Positions 14,862 through 23,418 of a DNA stretch of 64,000 nt are shown one piece after another. Within the stretch, counting starts at the first letter, position 1. Each line of letters begins with the position of its first letter. Position numbers and translations under genes: made by a program. This DNA is from Streptomyces albus subsp. chlorinus (GTDB taxonomy: Bacteria > Actinomycetota > Actinomycetes > Streptomycetales > Streptomycetaceae): positions 5,188,557 through 5,252,556 of the forward strand of contig NZ_VJOK01000001.1 in assembly GCF_013302895.1 (NCBI RefSeq). The letters run 5' to 3'. The notes under the pieces were generated by a model. The model was given only the letters and a program-made list of their open reading frames with translations, was not told the origin of the DNA and did no database searches.

Positions 14862-15742
14862 AAGTAGTTGTGGTCGCCCACGGTCGGGCCGCTGGAGGTG
14901 TACTGCCAGAAGGTGTAGAAGCCCCAGCCGGCCGGGAGGGTGCCCGGCGAGGAGGCGTACCGGGCGATCCACAGCGGGTTGCTGTTGCCGAAGGCGCTGC
15001 TGTTGCCGGTGCACTGGGTCCACCAGTTGGTGGTGGTGTAGATGACGGCGTCGCGCCCGGTCCTGGCCTTGTACGTGCTGACGAAGTCCCGGATCCAGTT
15101 GACCATCGCGCTCTGGCTGAGCCCGTAGCAGGTCGCGCCGTAGGGGTTGTACTCGATGTCGAGCACGCCCGGCAGCGTCTTTCCGTCCTTGCTCCAGCCG
15201 CCGCCGTTGCCGGCGAAGTAGTTGGCCTGCGTGGCGCCGCTGGAGGTGTTGGGCGTCGCGAAGTGGTACGCGCCCCGGATCATGCCCACGTTGTACGAAC
15301 CGTTGTACTGCTGTGTGAAGTACGGGTTCTTGTAGTTGGTGGACTCGGTCGCCTTCACATAGGCGAAACGGACCCCGCTGTTCCACAGGGTCGACCAGGC
15401 CACGTTGCCCTGGTGGCTGCTGACGTCCACGCCGTGGACCGTCGCGGCCAGGCCCGCGCGGTTCCGGTCGGGCGGGGTCCCGTCGGTCCCGTCGTGCTCG
15501 TGCTGCTGGACGCCCGAGCCCATCCATGCCTCGCCGCGCTTGGCGGGCGCCTGGGGGTTGCCGCGCAGGCCCGCGGTGTCCTTCGCGGCCGTGGCCGCCT
15601 TCTTGCTCGCTCCCTCGTCGTCAGGGACCGCCGACGCCGCGCCCGGAAGGGCGAGGACGAGCGCGAGAAGGGAGACGAACATCCCGAGGGCAGCCGCGAG
15701 TCCGCGTCTGCGACGGGTCGTACCGGATCTGAAGCTGGGCAT
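14816..15742 (-). CDS. Secreted GH25 lysozyme (N-acetylmuramidase)
   Basis: A 308-residue exported peptidoglycan hydrolase. The N-terminus has an Arg-rich n-region (SGTTRRRRG), a long hydrophobic core and an ASA-type cleavage site near residue 38. A charged linker spans about 40-95. The GH25 domain fills the rest, with GVDVSSHQG holding the first acidic residue and the VLDIEYN DxE pair holding the catalytic residues; several aromatic residues (YHFATP, WIARY, FWQYTSSG) line the groove. The ATG at 15742 is preferred over the longer frame because GGAGG lies just upstream and it begins the signal peptide. It resembles the Streptomyces cellosyl/mutanolysin group. No cell-wall-binding repeats follow the catalytic domain. 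It is divergent from the MarR gene. Confidence 0.93.
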   Translation of the reverse strand: MPSFRSGTTRRRRGLAAALGMFVSLLALVLALPGAASAVPDDEGASKKAATAAKDTAGLRGNPQAPAKRGEAWMGSGVQQHEHDGTDGTPPDRNRAGLAATVHGVDVSSHQGNVAWSTLWNSGVRFAYVKATESTNYKNPYFTQQYNGSYNVGMIRGAYHFATPNTSSGATQANYFAGNGGGWSKDGKTLPGVLDIEYNPYGATCYGLSQSAMVNWIRDFVSTYKARTGRDAVIYTTTNWWTQCTGNSSAFGNSNPLWIARYASSPGTLPAGWGFYTFWQYTSSGPTVGDHNYFNGSMDRLKVLANGG

Positions 15743-15983
15743 CGCTGCCTCCGGAGCCTCTGTGGTGGGGGTGTCTGGTACGTACGTAGTATTTACCGAT
15801 GTGGGGGGTTTTGTGGTGCGACGCGCGCAAGGGGGGGCATGCCACTGGTGTGGGCATGTCATATTTGAAAAGTACGCGCGTAGACCGGTCAGGCGGAAGA
15901 CGCCCCGCCCTCTGCCGTTGGTCTACTCCTGAGAAATACTGGCGGAGCTGGGACTATCGCGCTCGCTGGAGATAAGTTTCTTC

Positions 15984-16523
15984 ATGGAAAACGCCGGAGA
16001 CACCCAAGACGCCACTGGCGTGCGGAAGCCTGCCGGGCACCCCGAAGCCCCTGGGAGCCCCGCCGACGGGAGCCCCGTCGACCCGTTCGGCCCCGAATGC
16101 CTGGACGTGGAGCGGGAGTTGGCGGTCTTCCTGCGCCGCGCCCGCGCCTCCTCGGGAGAGATGGCCCGGCAGGTGCACCCGGACCTGGAACCCGCCGCCT
16201 ACGGCCTCCTCGTACGGCTGGAGGACGCGGGCGAGCAGCGGGCCACGGAACTCGCCGCATACTTCGGGGTCGGCAAGGCCACCATAAGCCGCCAGCTGCA
16301 CGCCCTGGAGGCACTCGGCCTCGTCGAACGCCGTCCCGACCCGGGCGACCGCCGCGCCTCCCTCGTGCGGCTCACGGAAGAGGGCCGCGCGCGGTTCACC
16401 CGCGTACGGGACGCCCGCCGCCTCTCCTACGCCCGGAAACTGGCCGCTTGGGACCGCACGGAGATCGCCGAGCTGGCACGCCTCCTCCACCGCCTCAACT
16501 CCCTGGCCGACCAGGAGGAGTGA
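15984..16523 (+). CDS. MarR family transcriptional regulator
   Basis: A 179-residue winged-helix repressor-type protein. The recognition helix region reads ATELAAYFGVGKATISRQLHALEALGLVERR, and the wing is DPGDRRASLVRLTEEG. An N-terminal extension of about 40 acidic and Pro-rich residues precedes the first dimerisation helix. A GGAGAT site lies ten bases before the ATG. It is divergent from the lysozyme gene across 241 bp that include an AT-richer patch (15780-15900), so it may control itself or the lysozyme; ligand unknown. Its 3' end faces the Roadblock gene. Confidence 0.88.
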   Translation: MENAGDTQDATGVRKPAGHPEAPGSPADGSPVDPFGPECLDVERELAVFLRRARASSGEMARQVHPDLEPAAYGLLVRLEDAGEQRATELAAYFGVGKATISRQLHALEALGLVERRPDPGDRRASLVRLTEEGRARFTRVRDARRLSYARKLAAWDRTEIAELARLLHRLNSLADQEE

Positions 16524-16534
16524 GGGCGCGCCCC

Positions 16535-16561
16535 GGGGCGCCCCCGGCTACCGGGCGCCCC
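16535..16561. terminator. Possible bidirectional terminator
   Basis: GGGGCGCCC...GG paired with CCGGGCGCCCC with a two-base bulge, between the convergent MarR and Roadblock genes. Confidence 0.4.
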
Positions 16562-16598
16562 GGACAGCGGGGCCCTCCGGCCACCGGGGCGCTCCTGG

Positions 16599-17549
16599 CT
16601 ACTGGGGCGCTCCTTGGGCGGCGCCCATCGACTCGCGCCACTCCTTCCGCAGCTCACTGCGCAGTTCGGGAGTGAGCACATGCCCGGCGCGTCCCACGAA
16701 GAGCCCCATCTGGTAGCCGACGGCGCCCATGTCGCAGTCCGCCGCCGCGTACACACCCAGCAGCGACCCCTCGCCGATGGCCATCACGAGCAGTGCGCCC
16801 TCGTCCATGGCCACCATGGTCTGCCTCACCGCGCCTCCGTCGGTCAGCCGCGCGGCGGCGGTCGTCAGCGAGGCCACCCCGGAGACGAGCGTGGCCAGAT
16901 CGCCACTGGTGCCCCGCGGACCACGGGAACCGGCACTGCCCCGTCTCCGCTTCCTCAGCGGCGGGAGGGGCGAGCCCGGCGAGGCGGGCCCGCCGCCGTG
17001 AGGCCCGTTCCCGTGCCCCCCATCGCCGTGGCCCCCATCGCCGTGAGGCTCCTCGCCGTGAGGTCCGGCAACGGTGTGCGGGCCGGCGGTGTGCGGTGCG
17101 GTGGGCTGCGTGATGAGGGGCTGGGCAGCGGTGGACCCGGTGGTGACGGGCGGGGGCGCGGTGGACGGGGCGCCGGCGGGCTGGACCTCGGAGGGGTGGG
17201 AACCGGTCGGTTGAGGACCGGACGGCTGAGGACCCGTCGGCTGAGCACCTGTCGGCTGAGCACCGGTGGGCCGGGCGGTGTTTGCGATGCTGTGTCCAGT
17301 GCTGCCGCTGGTGACGGCTCCGGGGGCGCTGTGCCCGGTCCCGTCTCCGGCGGTGGCGCCTGCGGCCCCTCCGAGGTGCTGCCCGTGCTCGGGACCCAGC
17401 GCGGGGTCCGAGGCGAGCAGCAGCAGACCGTCGGACGAGACCACGGCCACCGAACGGATCCCCGGCACCTCCGCGATCAGACTGTCCAGCAGCCAGCGCA
17501 GATTACGGGCCTCCGCACTGCCGGAGGCACCCGTGATGGGCACGTTCAC
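16599..17549 (-). CDS. Roadblock/LC7 (CvnB-like) protein with large repetitive insertion
   Basis: A 316-residue conservon-type Roadblock protein; these are usually about 140 residues and act with the conservon sensor and a small GTPase. The fold is split. Residues about 10-50 carry the first half (RNLRWLLDSLIAEVPGIRSVAVVSSDG), and about 212-305 carry the second half (LATLVSGVASLTTAAARLTDGGAVRQTMV through DMGAVGYQM). Between them lie about 155 residues rich in Thr, Pro, Gly, Gln and His, including TGAQP/TGPQP pentads and HGDGGHGDGGHG runs. The ATG shares an ATGA overlap with the stop of the upstream kinase gene, indicating coupled translation. No cvnC or cvnD partner follows, since the next gene is convergent. 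Confidence 0.88.
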   Translation of the reverse strand: MNVPITGASGSAEARNLRWLLDSLIAEVPGIRSVAVVSSDGLLLLASDPALGPEHGQHLGGAAGATAGDGTGHSAPGAVTSGSTGHSIANTARPTGAQPTGAQPTGPQPSGPQPTGSHPSEVQPAGAPSTAPPPVTTGSTAAQPLITQPTAPHTAGPHTVAGPHGEEPHGDGGHGDGGHGNGPHGGGPASPGSPLPPLRKRRRGSAGSRGPRGTSGDLATLVSGVASLTTAAARLTDGGAVRQTMVAMDEGALLVMAIGEGSLLGVYAAADCDMGAVGYQMGLFVGRAGHVLTPELRSELRKEWRESMGAAQGAPQ

Positions 17550-20500
17550 TTGCGGGCCTCCTCGGAGGTACCACCATTGGCCTGGGTCCTGTTGGCCGGA
17601 GCCGACTCCTCATCACCCTCGGAGGTGCCGGGGCTCTCGGCTCCGCCCTCCGTACCGTCCTGAGCACCGGTGCCGCACCCGGTGCTTCCGGCCGCCGTCT
17701 GGGCCGCCGCGTCCCGCAGGCCCCGCCGGGCACCCTGCTGGAACCCGTCGAGCCGGCGCCGCAGCTCCTCCGGGTCGGCACCGCCCTTGCGCGGGCGCGG
17801 CGCGGAAGTCTCGCCGGGCGCCCCCGCCTCGGGGGAGGCCGCCCCGCGAACCCGCTTGGGCAGCCCGGTGTGCGTGACGGGTCCACCTGTTACGGAGGAC
17901 CCACCCGCCTCGGGGGAGCCCCCGGCCCGGCCGGACGAGGATGACGCACCGGCCGCGTCATCAGCCGCGCCGCCTCCCCGGGCACCCGCCGACGCACCAG
18001 ACGCATCCGTGGTGCTGCCCGATATGCCTGGTGTGCCTGGTGTGCCCGAGGCGTACGGGGCCGGTGCGGCAGGTGCCGCCGACGGGGCGGACTCCGCCGA
18101 CCGCGTCGCAGACGACCGCCCCTGAGGGAGATGAGACCGAGGCGACCGGCCCTCACCGGACACGCCCTCGGACGACTGGCCAACAGGAGACTGACCCTCG
18201 GACGACTGCCCCTCGGACGACTGGCCTTCAGGGAACAGCGGCTGCGGCGACTCGGTCTGCGCGAGCTGAGTGGGCTGAGTGGGCTGAGTGGGCTGCACGG
18301 ACCCGGCGGACTGAGCGGGGCCGAAGGGCCCGGTACTCGGGTCGTTCCGGCCGGGCAGGCCGGGTGCCTGGTCAGCGGCCCGGGCGTGCTCGTTCCCCCG
18401 GTCGAACGTGCGCACCCCGGGGAGAGCCGGGCTGCCCCGCCCGTCCTGGTCCAGGGCGTGCCCTTGGTCCTGGGCCGGGCCCGGTGCGACGGCGGCACCG
18501 TAGGCGCCGCCGTACGTGTCACCGATCCTGTGCTCGCCGTCGTCGGCCCCGCCCTGAGTTCCGGCGCCGGCGAGGGGGCCGGGACCTCCCGTACTTGCGG
18601 CACCGTCGAAGGCGTCGGGAGCGGCGGGCAGCAGCAGGGTGTGCGGCACCGTCACATCCGCCGCGATGCCGCCCTCTTCGCGGCTGCGCAACCGCACCCG
18701 CACCCCGTGCCGTGCCGACAGCCGGGAGACCACGTACAGCCCCAGCCCCCAGGGACCGGACGCGTCCGCCGTCTCCGGCTCGGCCAGCCGCGCGTTCAGC
18801 TCCGCGCGGGCCTCCCCGCTCATGCCCGTACCCTCGTCCTCCACGGACACCGTGACCGCGCCGTCCTCCAGGGTGCGGGCGATGAGGCGCACCCTGCTCT
18901 CCGCGGGTGAGAAGGCGGCGGCGTTGTCGAGGAGTTCGGCGACCAGGTGGCTCAGGTCGTCGGCCGCTGAACCGCTGACCCGCACCTCCTGCGGCAGGGG
19001 AACCAGCTCGACCCGCTCGTACTGCGCTATCTCGCTGACAGCGGCCCGCATGACGTCCAGCAGCGGGGCCGGGACCTCCTCGGGGAGACCGTCCCGTTCG
19101 AAACGTTCCGCACCAGCCAGGAGCAGCAGGTTCTCGCTGTGCCGCCGCACGCGCGTCGCGAGGTGGTCCAGTTTGAAAAGGGTGTCGAGACGGGCGGGGT
19201 CGGCCTCCTTCTCCTCCAGGCCCTCGATGATGCCGAGCTGCCGGTCGACCAGGTGAAGCGAGCGCGTCGCCAGATCCGCGAACGCGCCGTACCCGGCCTC
19301 CGCCGGAGCGGCGTCACTCCCCGAACCGCCCGCCACCTCCGCCGCGAGGGCACCGGGTGCCGCACCGGCCAGCTGGTCGCGGGCCTGGGCCAGCTCGGCC
19401 CGCAGCTTGGCGAAGTCCTCGGCCAGCAGCTGGTGCTGCTCGGTCAGCTGCGCCTTCTCGACCGCCAACTGGTCCTGCTCGCGCTCCGCGCAGGACGACC
19501 GGCGCCGCAGCTCGGCAGCGGTGGCGCGCAGCGTGTTGAGGGAGCGCACGACATCGGCGAACTCGTCGTTACGCCCGTGGAAGGTGATCGGCTCCTCGCC
19601 GGCCGGGTCGTTGGCCAGCCGCTTCGAACCGTGCCGGAGCACCGCCAGGGGGCGGGTGAGGGAGCGGGCGGTGGCCACGCTGAGGGCGACGGCCAGCAGC
19701 AGGCAGAAACCCACCAGACCGGCCCGCACCTGCAACGCCGTCACATCGTCGTCCCGCAGCCCCTCCAGTCGCTTGATCTCGGCGGCCGCGAACGACGACT
19801 GCACGCCGCGCATGTGGGCGATCCGCGCCGAGACCGAGGCGTCGAACCGCTCCTTGTCGAGGGCACGCCCACCGGGGGGGAGGTACTGCCGCGTGGTCAG
19901 GTGGTCGAGATAGCGCTCCGCGACCGACACATCCGTGCCGTTCACGGTCGTGCTGTACCTGTCGCGCGCCTTCGCGTCGGCGTTCTCCTCGAAGTCGGCG
20001 AGGGCCGCGGCTTCCCTGACACGGGCCTGCCCCGCCTCCTTCACCAGTGACCGCTGGGTGCCCTGGCCCGCGAGTGCCGCCTCCAGCAGACCGCGGGTGG
20101 CCGACGCCTGGTCGATGGCACGGGCCAGATCGGGCAGCGCGGACGCCGTGCGGTCCTTGGCCCGGGCCGGCAGCCCCGCGGCCACGTCGTTGGTGAGCTG
20201 ACGGAGCGTCCGGATGACGTGGGAGTAGTCCTCGTACGACTCCATCGGCCCGCCCCTGCCGGTCATGGCCCGCTTGCGGACGGAAGGCAGCTTCTTGAGG
20301 GCCTTGACGAGGGCAGCGGGGTCGGAGAGCGCCGTGGGACCCGTGGGCGCGGAGGCCGCGGCCGTCCGCAGCTCGCGCGCCTGCCGGTCCACCCGGGACC
20401 GCAGGGCCTTGCCGACACCTGTGCCGCCCCGGCCCGCCGCGATGTACTCCACCATGCCGTCACGCTCGTCGGCGAGGGAGTGCGAGAGGGCGATGGCCTG

Positions 20501-20764
20501 CTGGTCGAGCCGGGCGAGGTCGACGAGTTCCTGGGCCGCGGCGGTGTCGCTCGACCCCGCCACGAGAGTGGGCGCCCCGGCTCCGGCAACGGCGAGTGCG
20601 CTCACCGTCACCGACACGAGCAGCCGGTTGCGTACGCGTGCCCTCCGCCGCGGGGCGGGCGTGGCCGGCTGCGCCGCCGCGGGGGCAGCGGCACCGTCAC
20701 CGGTCGCCGTGGTTTGGGGAACGTCCGCTGTCCGACGTTGCTTCTTCCGCACCCGCACTCGCAA
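17546..20764 (-). CDS. Conservon-type sensor kinase (CvnA-like, nitrate-sensor-like)
   Basis: A protein of about 1072 residues. TM1 lies near 45-70, an extracytoplasmic helical nitrate-sensor-like domain at about 75-335 and TM2 at about 345-365, followed by HAMP (TARSLTRPLAVLRHGSKRLA) and a coiled coil. A HATPase domain follows, with N-box LVAELLDNAAAFSP and G-box WGLGLYVVSRLSARHG. No canonical H-box is evident, as usual for CvnA. The last 330 residues are disordered and repeat-rich (QPTQPTQPTQ, EGQSSEGQSSEG). The open frame extends to 22489, but codon and composition evidence ends near 20780. The TTG ending at 20764 has a GAGG ten bases upstream; the GTGs at 20758 and 20752 are alternatives. 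It probably works with the coupled Roadblock protein. Confidence 0.85.
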   Translation of the reverse strand: MRVRVRKKQRRTADVPQTTATGDGAAAPAAAQPATPAPRRRARVRNRLLVSVTVSALAVAGAGAPTLVAGSSDTAAAQELVDLARLDQQAIALSHSLADERDGMVEYIAAGRGGTGVGKALRSRVDRQARELRTAAASAPTGPTALSDPAALVKALKKLPSVRKRAMTGRGGPMESYEDYSHVIRTLRQLTNDVAAGLPARAKDRTASALPDLARAIDQASATRGLLEAALAGQGTQRSLVKEAGQARVREAAALADFEENADAKARDRYSTTVNGTDVSVAERYLDHLTTRQYLPPGGRALDKERFDASVSARIAHMRGVQSSFAAAEIKRLEGLRDDDVTALQVRAGLVGFCLLLAVALSVATARSLTRPLAVLRHGSKRLANDPAGEEPITFHGRNDEFADVVRSLNTLRATAAELRRRSSCAEREQDQLAVEKAQLTEQHQLLAEDFAKLRAELAQARDQLAGAAPGALAAEVAGGSGSDAAPAEAGYGAFADLATRSLHLVDRQLGIIEGLEEKEADPARLDTLFKLDHLATRVRRHSENLLLLAGAERFERDGLPEEVPAPLLDVMRAAVSEIAQYERVELVPLPQEVRVSGSAADDLSHLVAELLDNAAAFSPAESRVRLIARTLEDGAVTVSVEDEGTGMSGEARAELNARLAEPETADASGPWGLGLYVVSRLSARHGVRVRLRSREEGGIAADVTVPHTLLLPAAPDAFDGAASTGGPGPLAGAGTQGGADDGEHRIGDTYGGAYGAAVAPGPAQDQGHALDQDGRGSPALPGVRTFDRGNEHARAADQAPGLPGRNDPSTGPFGPAQSAGSVQPTQPTQPTQLAQTESPQPLFPEGQSSEGQSSEGQSPVGQSSEGVSGEGRSPRSHLPQGRSSATRSAESAPSAAPAAPAPYASGTPGTPGISGSTTDASGASAGARGGGAADDAAGASSSSGRAGGSPEAGGSSVTGGPVTHTGLPKRVRGAASPEAGAPGETSAPRPRKGGADPEELRRRLDGFQQGARRGLRDAAAQTAAGSTGCGTGAQDGTEGGAESPGTSEGDEESAPANRTQANGGTSEEARK

Positions 20765-20980
20765 TCTCGTCCCGCCTCTCCCGGAGGGCCCGGGCGGCAC
20801 CAGTCCAACGTGTGTGGCAAGAGGGGTGGCCCCGACCCGCTCCGGCACCCCCCGCGACCGTCCTTCCTCAGCCGGATTCCGGCTTCCTGCTGGACGGCGC
20901 ACCCAGGAGGCGCTCCGACTCGACGACCGACCATGGCAGTGCGCTCTTGAGGCGGGCGAGATTCCCCAGCTGGGCCACCT

Positions 20981-21003
20981 GAAGGAGTGAACATCACTCC
21001 TTC
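20981..21003. promoter_or_regulatory. Operator-like perfect dyad between cvnA-like and PP2C-like genes
   Basis: Ten-base arms GAAGGAGTGA and TCACTCCTTC separated by ACA, lying in the 510-bp interval between two divergent genes (20765-21274). The short spacer suits a dimeric DNA-binding protein better than a terminator. No other gene is seen in this interval. Confidence 0.5.
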
Positions 21004-21274
21004 GCGGCGGAACAACTCGGCCCGAGCCGGGCAGCGTCCGCCGTGCGGACTCTGGTTGGAAATCCGTCCGGCCTCCTGGCAGGATGCCGGACTCCCTCTT
21101 TCGCGGAGGCCGGCGCCAGCCCGTTCCCCTTCTCGACAGCGCCGCGCACCCCAGGAGCCACCCGCCGATACGCGCCGCCCGCCCGCGGCGTCGCGGACCG
21201 CGCGGTACCGACCTGGCGGGCCCCCGCGTCCGCCCCGCACCGTCCCGATGCGGCCCCTCCTGCAGACTTCTGCC

Positions 21275-22102
21275 ATGCGCATCGACATGGTCACCGAGCC
21301 CGGCGATCCCCAACGTCCCAACGAGGACTACGCGTCCGCCGCCCTTCCCGCCGCGGGGGCCGGGGGTGCGCTCGTGGTGCTGGACGGCGTCACCCCACCC
21401 GCCGGTGAGGTCGGCTGTCACCACGGGGTGCCGTGGTTCGTCTCCCGCCTCGGTGGTGCGCTGCTCGAACTGGCGGGATCCCGTCGGGACATGACACTGG
21501 CCGCGTGTCTGGCCGCCGCCGTGGCCCGGACGGCGGACACGCACCGCGAAACGTGTGATCTTTTTCACCCCCGTACACCTCAGGCAACCGTGGTCATGGC
21601 CCGGTGGGACGAGGAGCGGGTGGAGCACCTGGTCCTCTCCGACTCCGCGCTCCTCATCGAGACCGCCGACGGCACGGTGCGTCCCGTGCTCGACCGCCGC
21701 CTCGCCGAACTGCCGCCCGCCGTCCGGGAGCTGCGCGACCGAGTGCGGCGCACCGGTGCGCAGAGCGACCGGGCGGCCTACGTGCGCGCCGTCGAAGGGC
21801 TGCGCAACGCCGCCGACGGCAGCGGCTTCTACACAGCGGCGGCCGACCCGGATGTCGCGGTCAGGGCGGTGACAGGTACTCACTCCCGTGCCGAGGTACG
21901 GTCCCTCCTCGCTCTCACGGACGGCGCGACTCGCTGGACCGAGACCTTCCGTCTCGGTGACTGGGCCGGCCTCTTCGCGCTCGTCCGCAAGGAGGGCCCT
22001 CGTGCCCTCATCGCGCGGGTCCGCACCGCCGAGGCGGAGTCGGCCCCCGCGCGGGGAAAGCAGCACGACGACGCGACGGTGCTCCTGGCCGAACTGGACT
22101 GA
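21275..22102 (+). CDS. PP2C-like protein phosphatase domain protein
   Basis: A 275-residue cytoplasmic protein with the metal-binding aspartates of PP2C/SpoIIE phosphatases: RPNEDYASAAL (motif 1), VVLDGVTPP (motif 2), LALTDGATRW and the C-terminal KQHDDATVLLAEL. It would dephosphorylate Ser/Thr substrates. The DGxGG turn is replaced by DGVTP, so activity is likely but not certain. The frame is open further upstream, but a -10-like CAGACT ends six bases before ATG 21275, which suggests a leaderless transcript from that ATG. Its divergent partner is the conservon-type kinase; a degenerate Ser/Thr kinase lies 2 kb away. Confidence 0.78.
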   Translation: MRIDMVTEPGDPQRPNEDYASAALPAAGAGGALVVLDGVTPPAGEVGCHHGVPWFVSRLGGALLELAGSRRDMTLAACLAAAVARTADTHRETCDLFHPRTPQATVVMARWDEERVEHLVLSDSALLIETADGTVRPVLDRRLAELPPAVRELRDRVRRTGAQSDRAAYVRAVEGLRNAADGSGFYTAAADPDVAVRAVTGTHSRAEVRSLLALTDGATRWTETFRLGDWAGLFALVRKEGPRALIARVRTAEAESAPARGKQHDDATVLLAELD

Positions 22103-22185
22103 GGCGCTTCCCTCGCCGCACCCCGGCGGCTCGGCCATGCGTACGGTTCCTTGTTCCCGCATCTGCCCCCCCTTCCCGCCTTGCC

Positions 22186-23418
22186 TCAATCCCTGGGCTT
22201 GTCCGGGCGTACCGCTCCCAGGGGCGGGTCCGTGGCCAGCGGGGTGAGCTTCACCGTCGCGCCAGGCCGAGGGGCCTGCACCACGCGCCCGGATCCCGCG
22301 TAGAGCCCCACGTGGGTGGCGCCGGGGAAGTAGATGACCAGGTCGCCGGGGCGCAACTCGTCCAGAGGCACCCGGGGCAGTCGCCGCCACTGCTCCTGAC
22401 TGGTGCGCGGGATCGTCCGGCCCGCGTGACGCCATGCCTGCGAGGTGAGTCCGGAACAGTCGAAACCCTCGGGGCCCTCCGCTCCCCACACATACGGCTT
22501 CCCGACCTGGCCGAGGGCCCAGTCGAGGGCCTTCCGCCCCCGTGCGGACGGCCGGCTCACGGCGCCGCTCGGATCGAGCGCACCGCCGGCCACCAGCCGC
22601 TGCTGCGCCGCGTCGGTGCGGTCCCGCTCCAGCTCGTGCAGGCGTGCCAGTTGGTCACCGGTCAAGGAGGAGAGCAGTTCCTCCACCTTCCTCAGTCGCC
22701 CCCGCACCTTGTCCCGCTGCTTCTTCTTGCGTGCGGTGAGCCGTTCCTGACGGGTGACCGCCGCCCGCGCCTTCTTGGCGGCGGCGGCATGCCGCCGCTC
22801 CCCGCCTGTCAGCCGACGTACTGTCTCGGCCTGATCCCCCGCCGCGCGTTGCAGGAAGTGCCCGTGCTCCAGCAGACGGCCGGGTTCGGGCGTGAGCAGC
22901 AACTGCACCGCGGGCGGCAGCCCGGCGCTGTCCCGGCGGTACTGCTGCCGTGCCAGCTCGCCGGCCCGCGCCCGCTCGGTGGCCAGCGAGGCCCTGGCCC
23001 GGGTGAGACGCTTGTGCGCCCGGCGTGCGGCAGCGCGCTGCCTCTTCAGCTTCTCCTCCGTGCCGTTGAACGCCTCCGACGCCTCCTCGGTGCGCTGGTA
23101 GAGCCGGCTCAGCTCGCCCAGCAGCTCGCTCACCGATTTGCGTCCCGCGTCCGGTGGCCCCGGCATCGGCCTCGGCGCCAGTCCTGGCAGCGGCCCCGGC
23201 CCCGGATCCGGAGCGCCGGGCACCAGAGCCCCGGCTCGTGGTGAGGAGGCCGACGGCGCCCCGAGCACCGGTGGCGCGGCAAGACCCATCGTGGCCACCA
23301 CCGGCAGCACGACGGCGCTCACCACCACGACCCCGCGCCGGCTCCCGGCCTTGCCCCTGCCCAGCGCCCGGGCCCTCCACATCCTCGACACCCGCGACAC
23401 ACCCAACACGCGACACAC
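22186..23418 (-). CDS. Secreted NlpC/P60 peptidoglycan endopeptidase
   Basis: A protein of about 410 residues. The basic N-terminus and hydrophobic stretch (VVVVSAVVLPVVATMGLA) form a signal peptide. A long coiled coil (about 100-260, rich in Arg, Ala, Glu and Lys) matches actinobacterial RipA/CwlO-type hydrolases. The C-terminal NlpC/P60 domain has the catalytic Cys in GFDCSGLTSQAW and His in ATHVGLYAG, with a following Gln-Ala-Pro segment at the usual third-residue position. It should cleave D-Glu to meso-/LL-DAP peptide bonds outside the membrane. The GTG at 23418 has a GAGG six bases upstream; the ATG at 23382 is the alternative. Confidence 0.88.
   Translation of the reverse strand: MCRVLGVSRVSRMWRARALGRGKAGSRRGVVVVSAVVLPVVATMGLAAPPVLGAPSASSPRAGALVPGAPDPGPGPLPGLAPRPMPGPPDAGRKSVSELLGELSRLYQRTEEASEAFNGTEEKLKRQRAAARRAHKRLTRARASLATERARAGELARQQYRRDSAGLPPAVQLLLTPEPGRLLEHGHFLQRAAGDQAETVRRLTGGERRHAAAAKKARAAVTRQERLTARKKKQRDKVRGRLRKVEELLSSLTGDQLARLHELERDRTDAAQQRLVAGGALDPSGAVSRPSARGRKALDWALGQVGKPYVWGAEGPEGFDCSGLTSQAWRHAGRTIPRTSQEQWRRLPRVPLDELRPGDLVIYFPGATHVGLYAGSGRVVQAPRPGATVKLTPLATDPPLGAVRPDKPRD

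Noticed and set aside
20765..22489. N-terminal extension of the conservon kinase frame to 22489
   Set aside because: The extra 575 codons overlap the PP2C-like gene on the other strand, have shadow composition, and precede a normal start with a ribosome-binding site.
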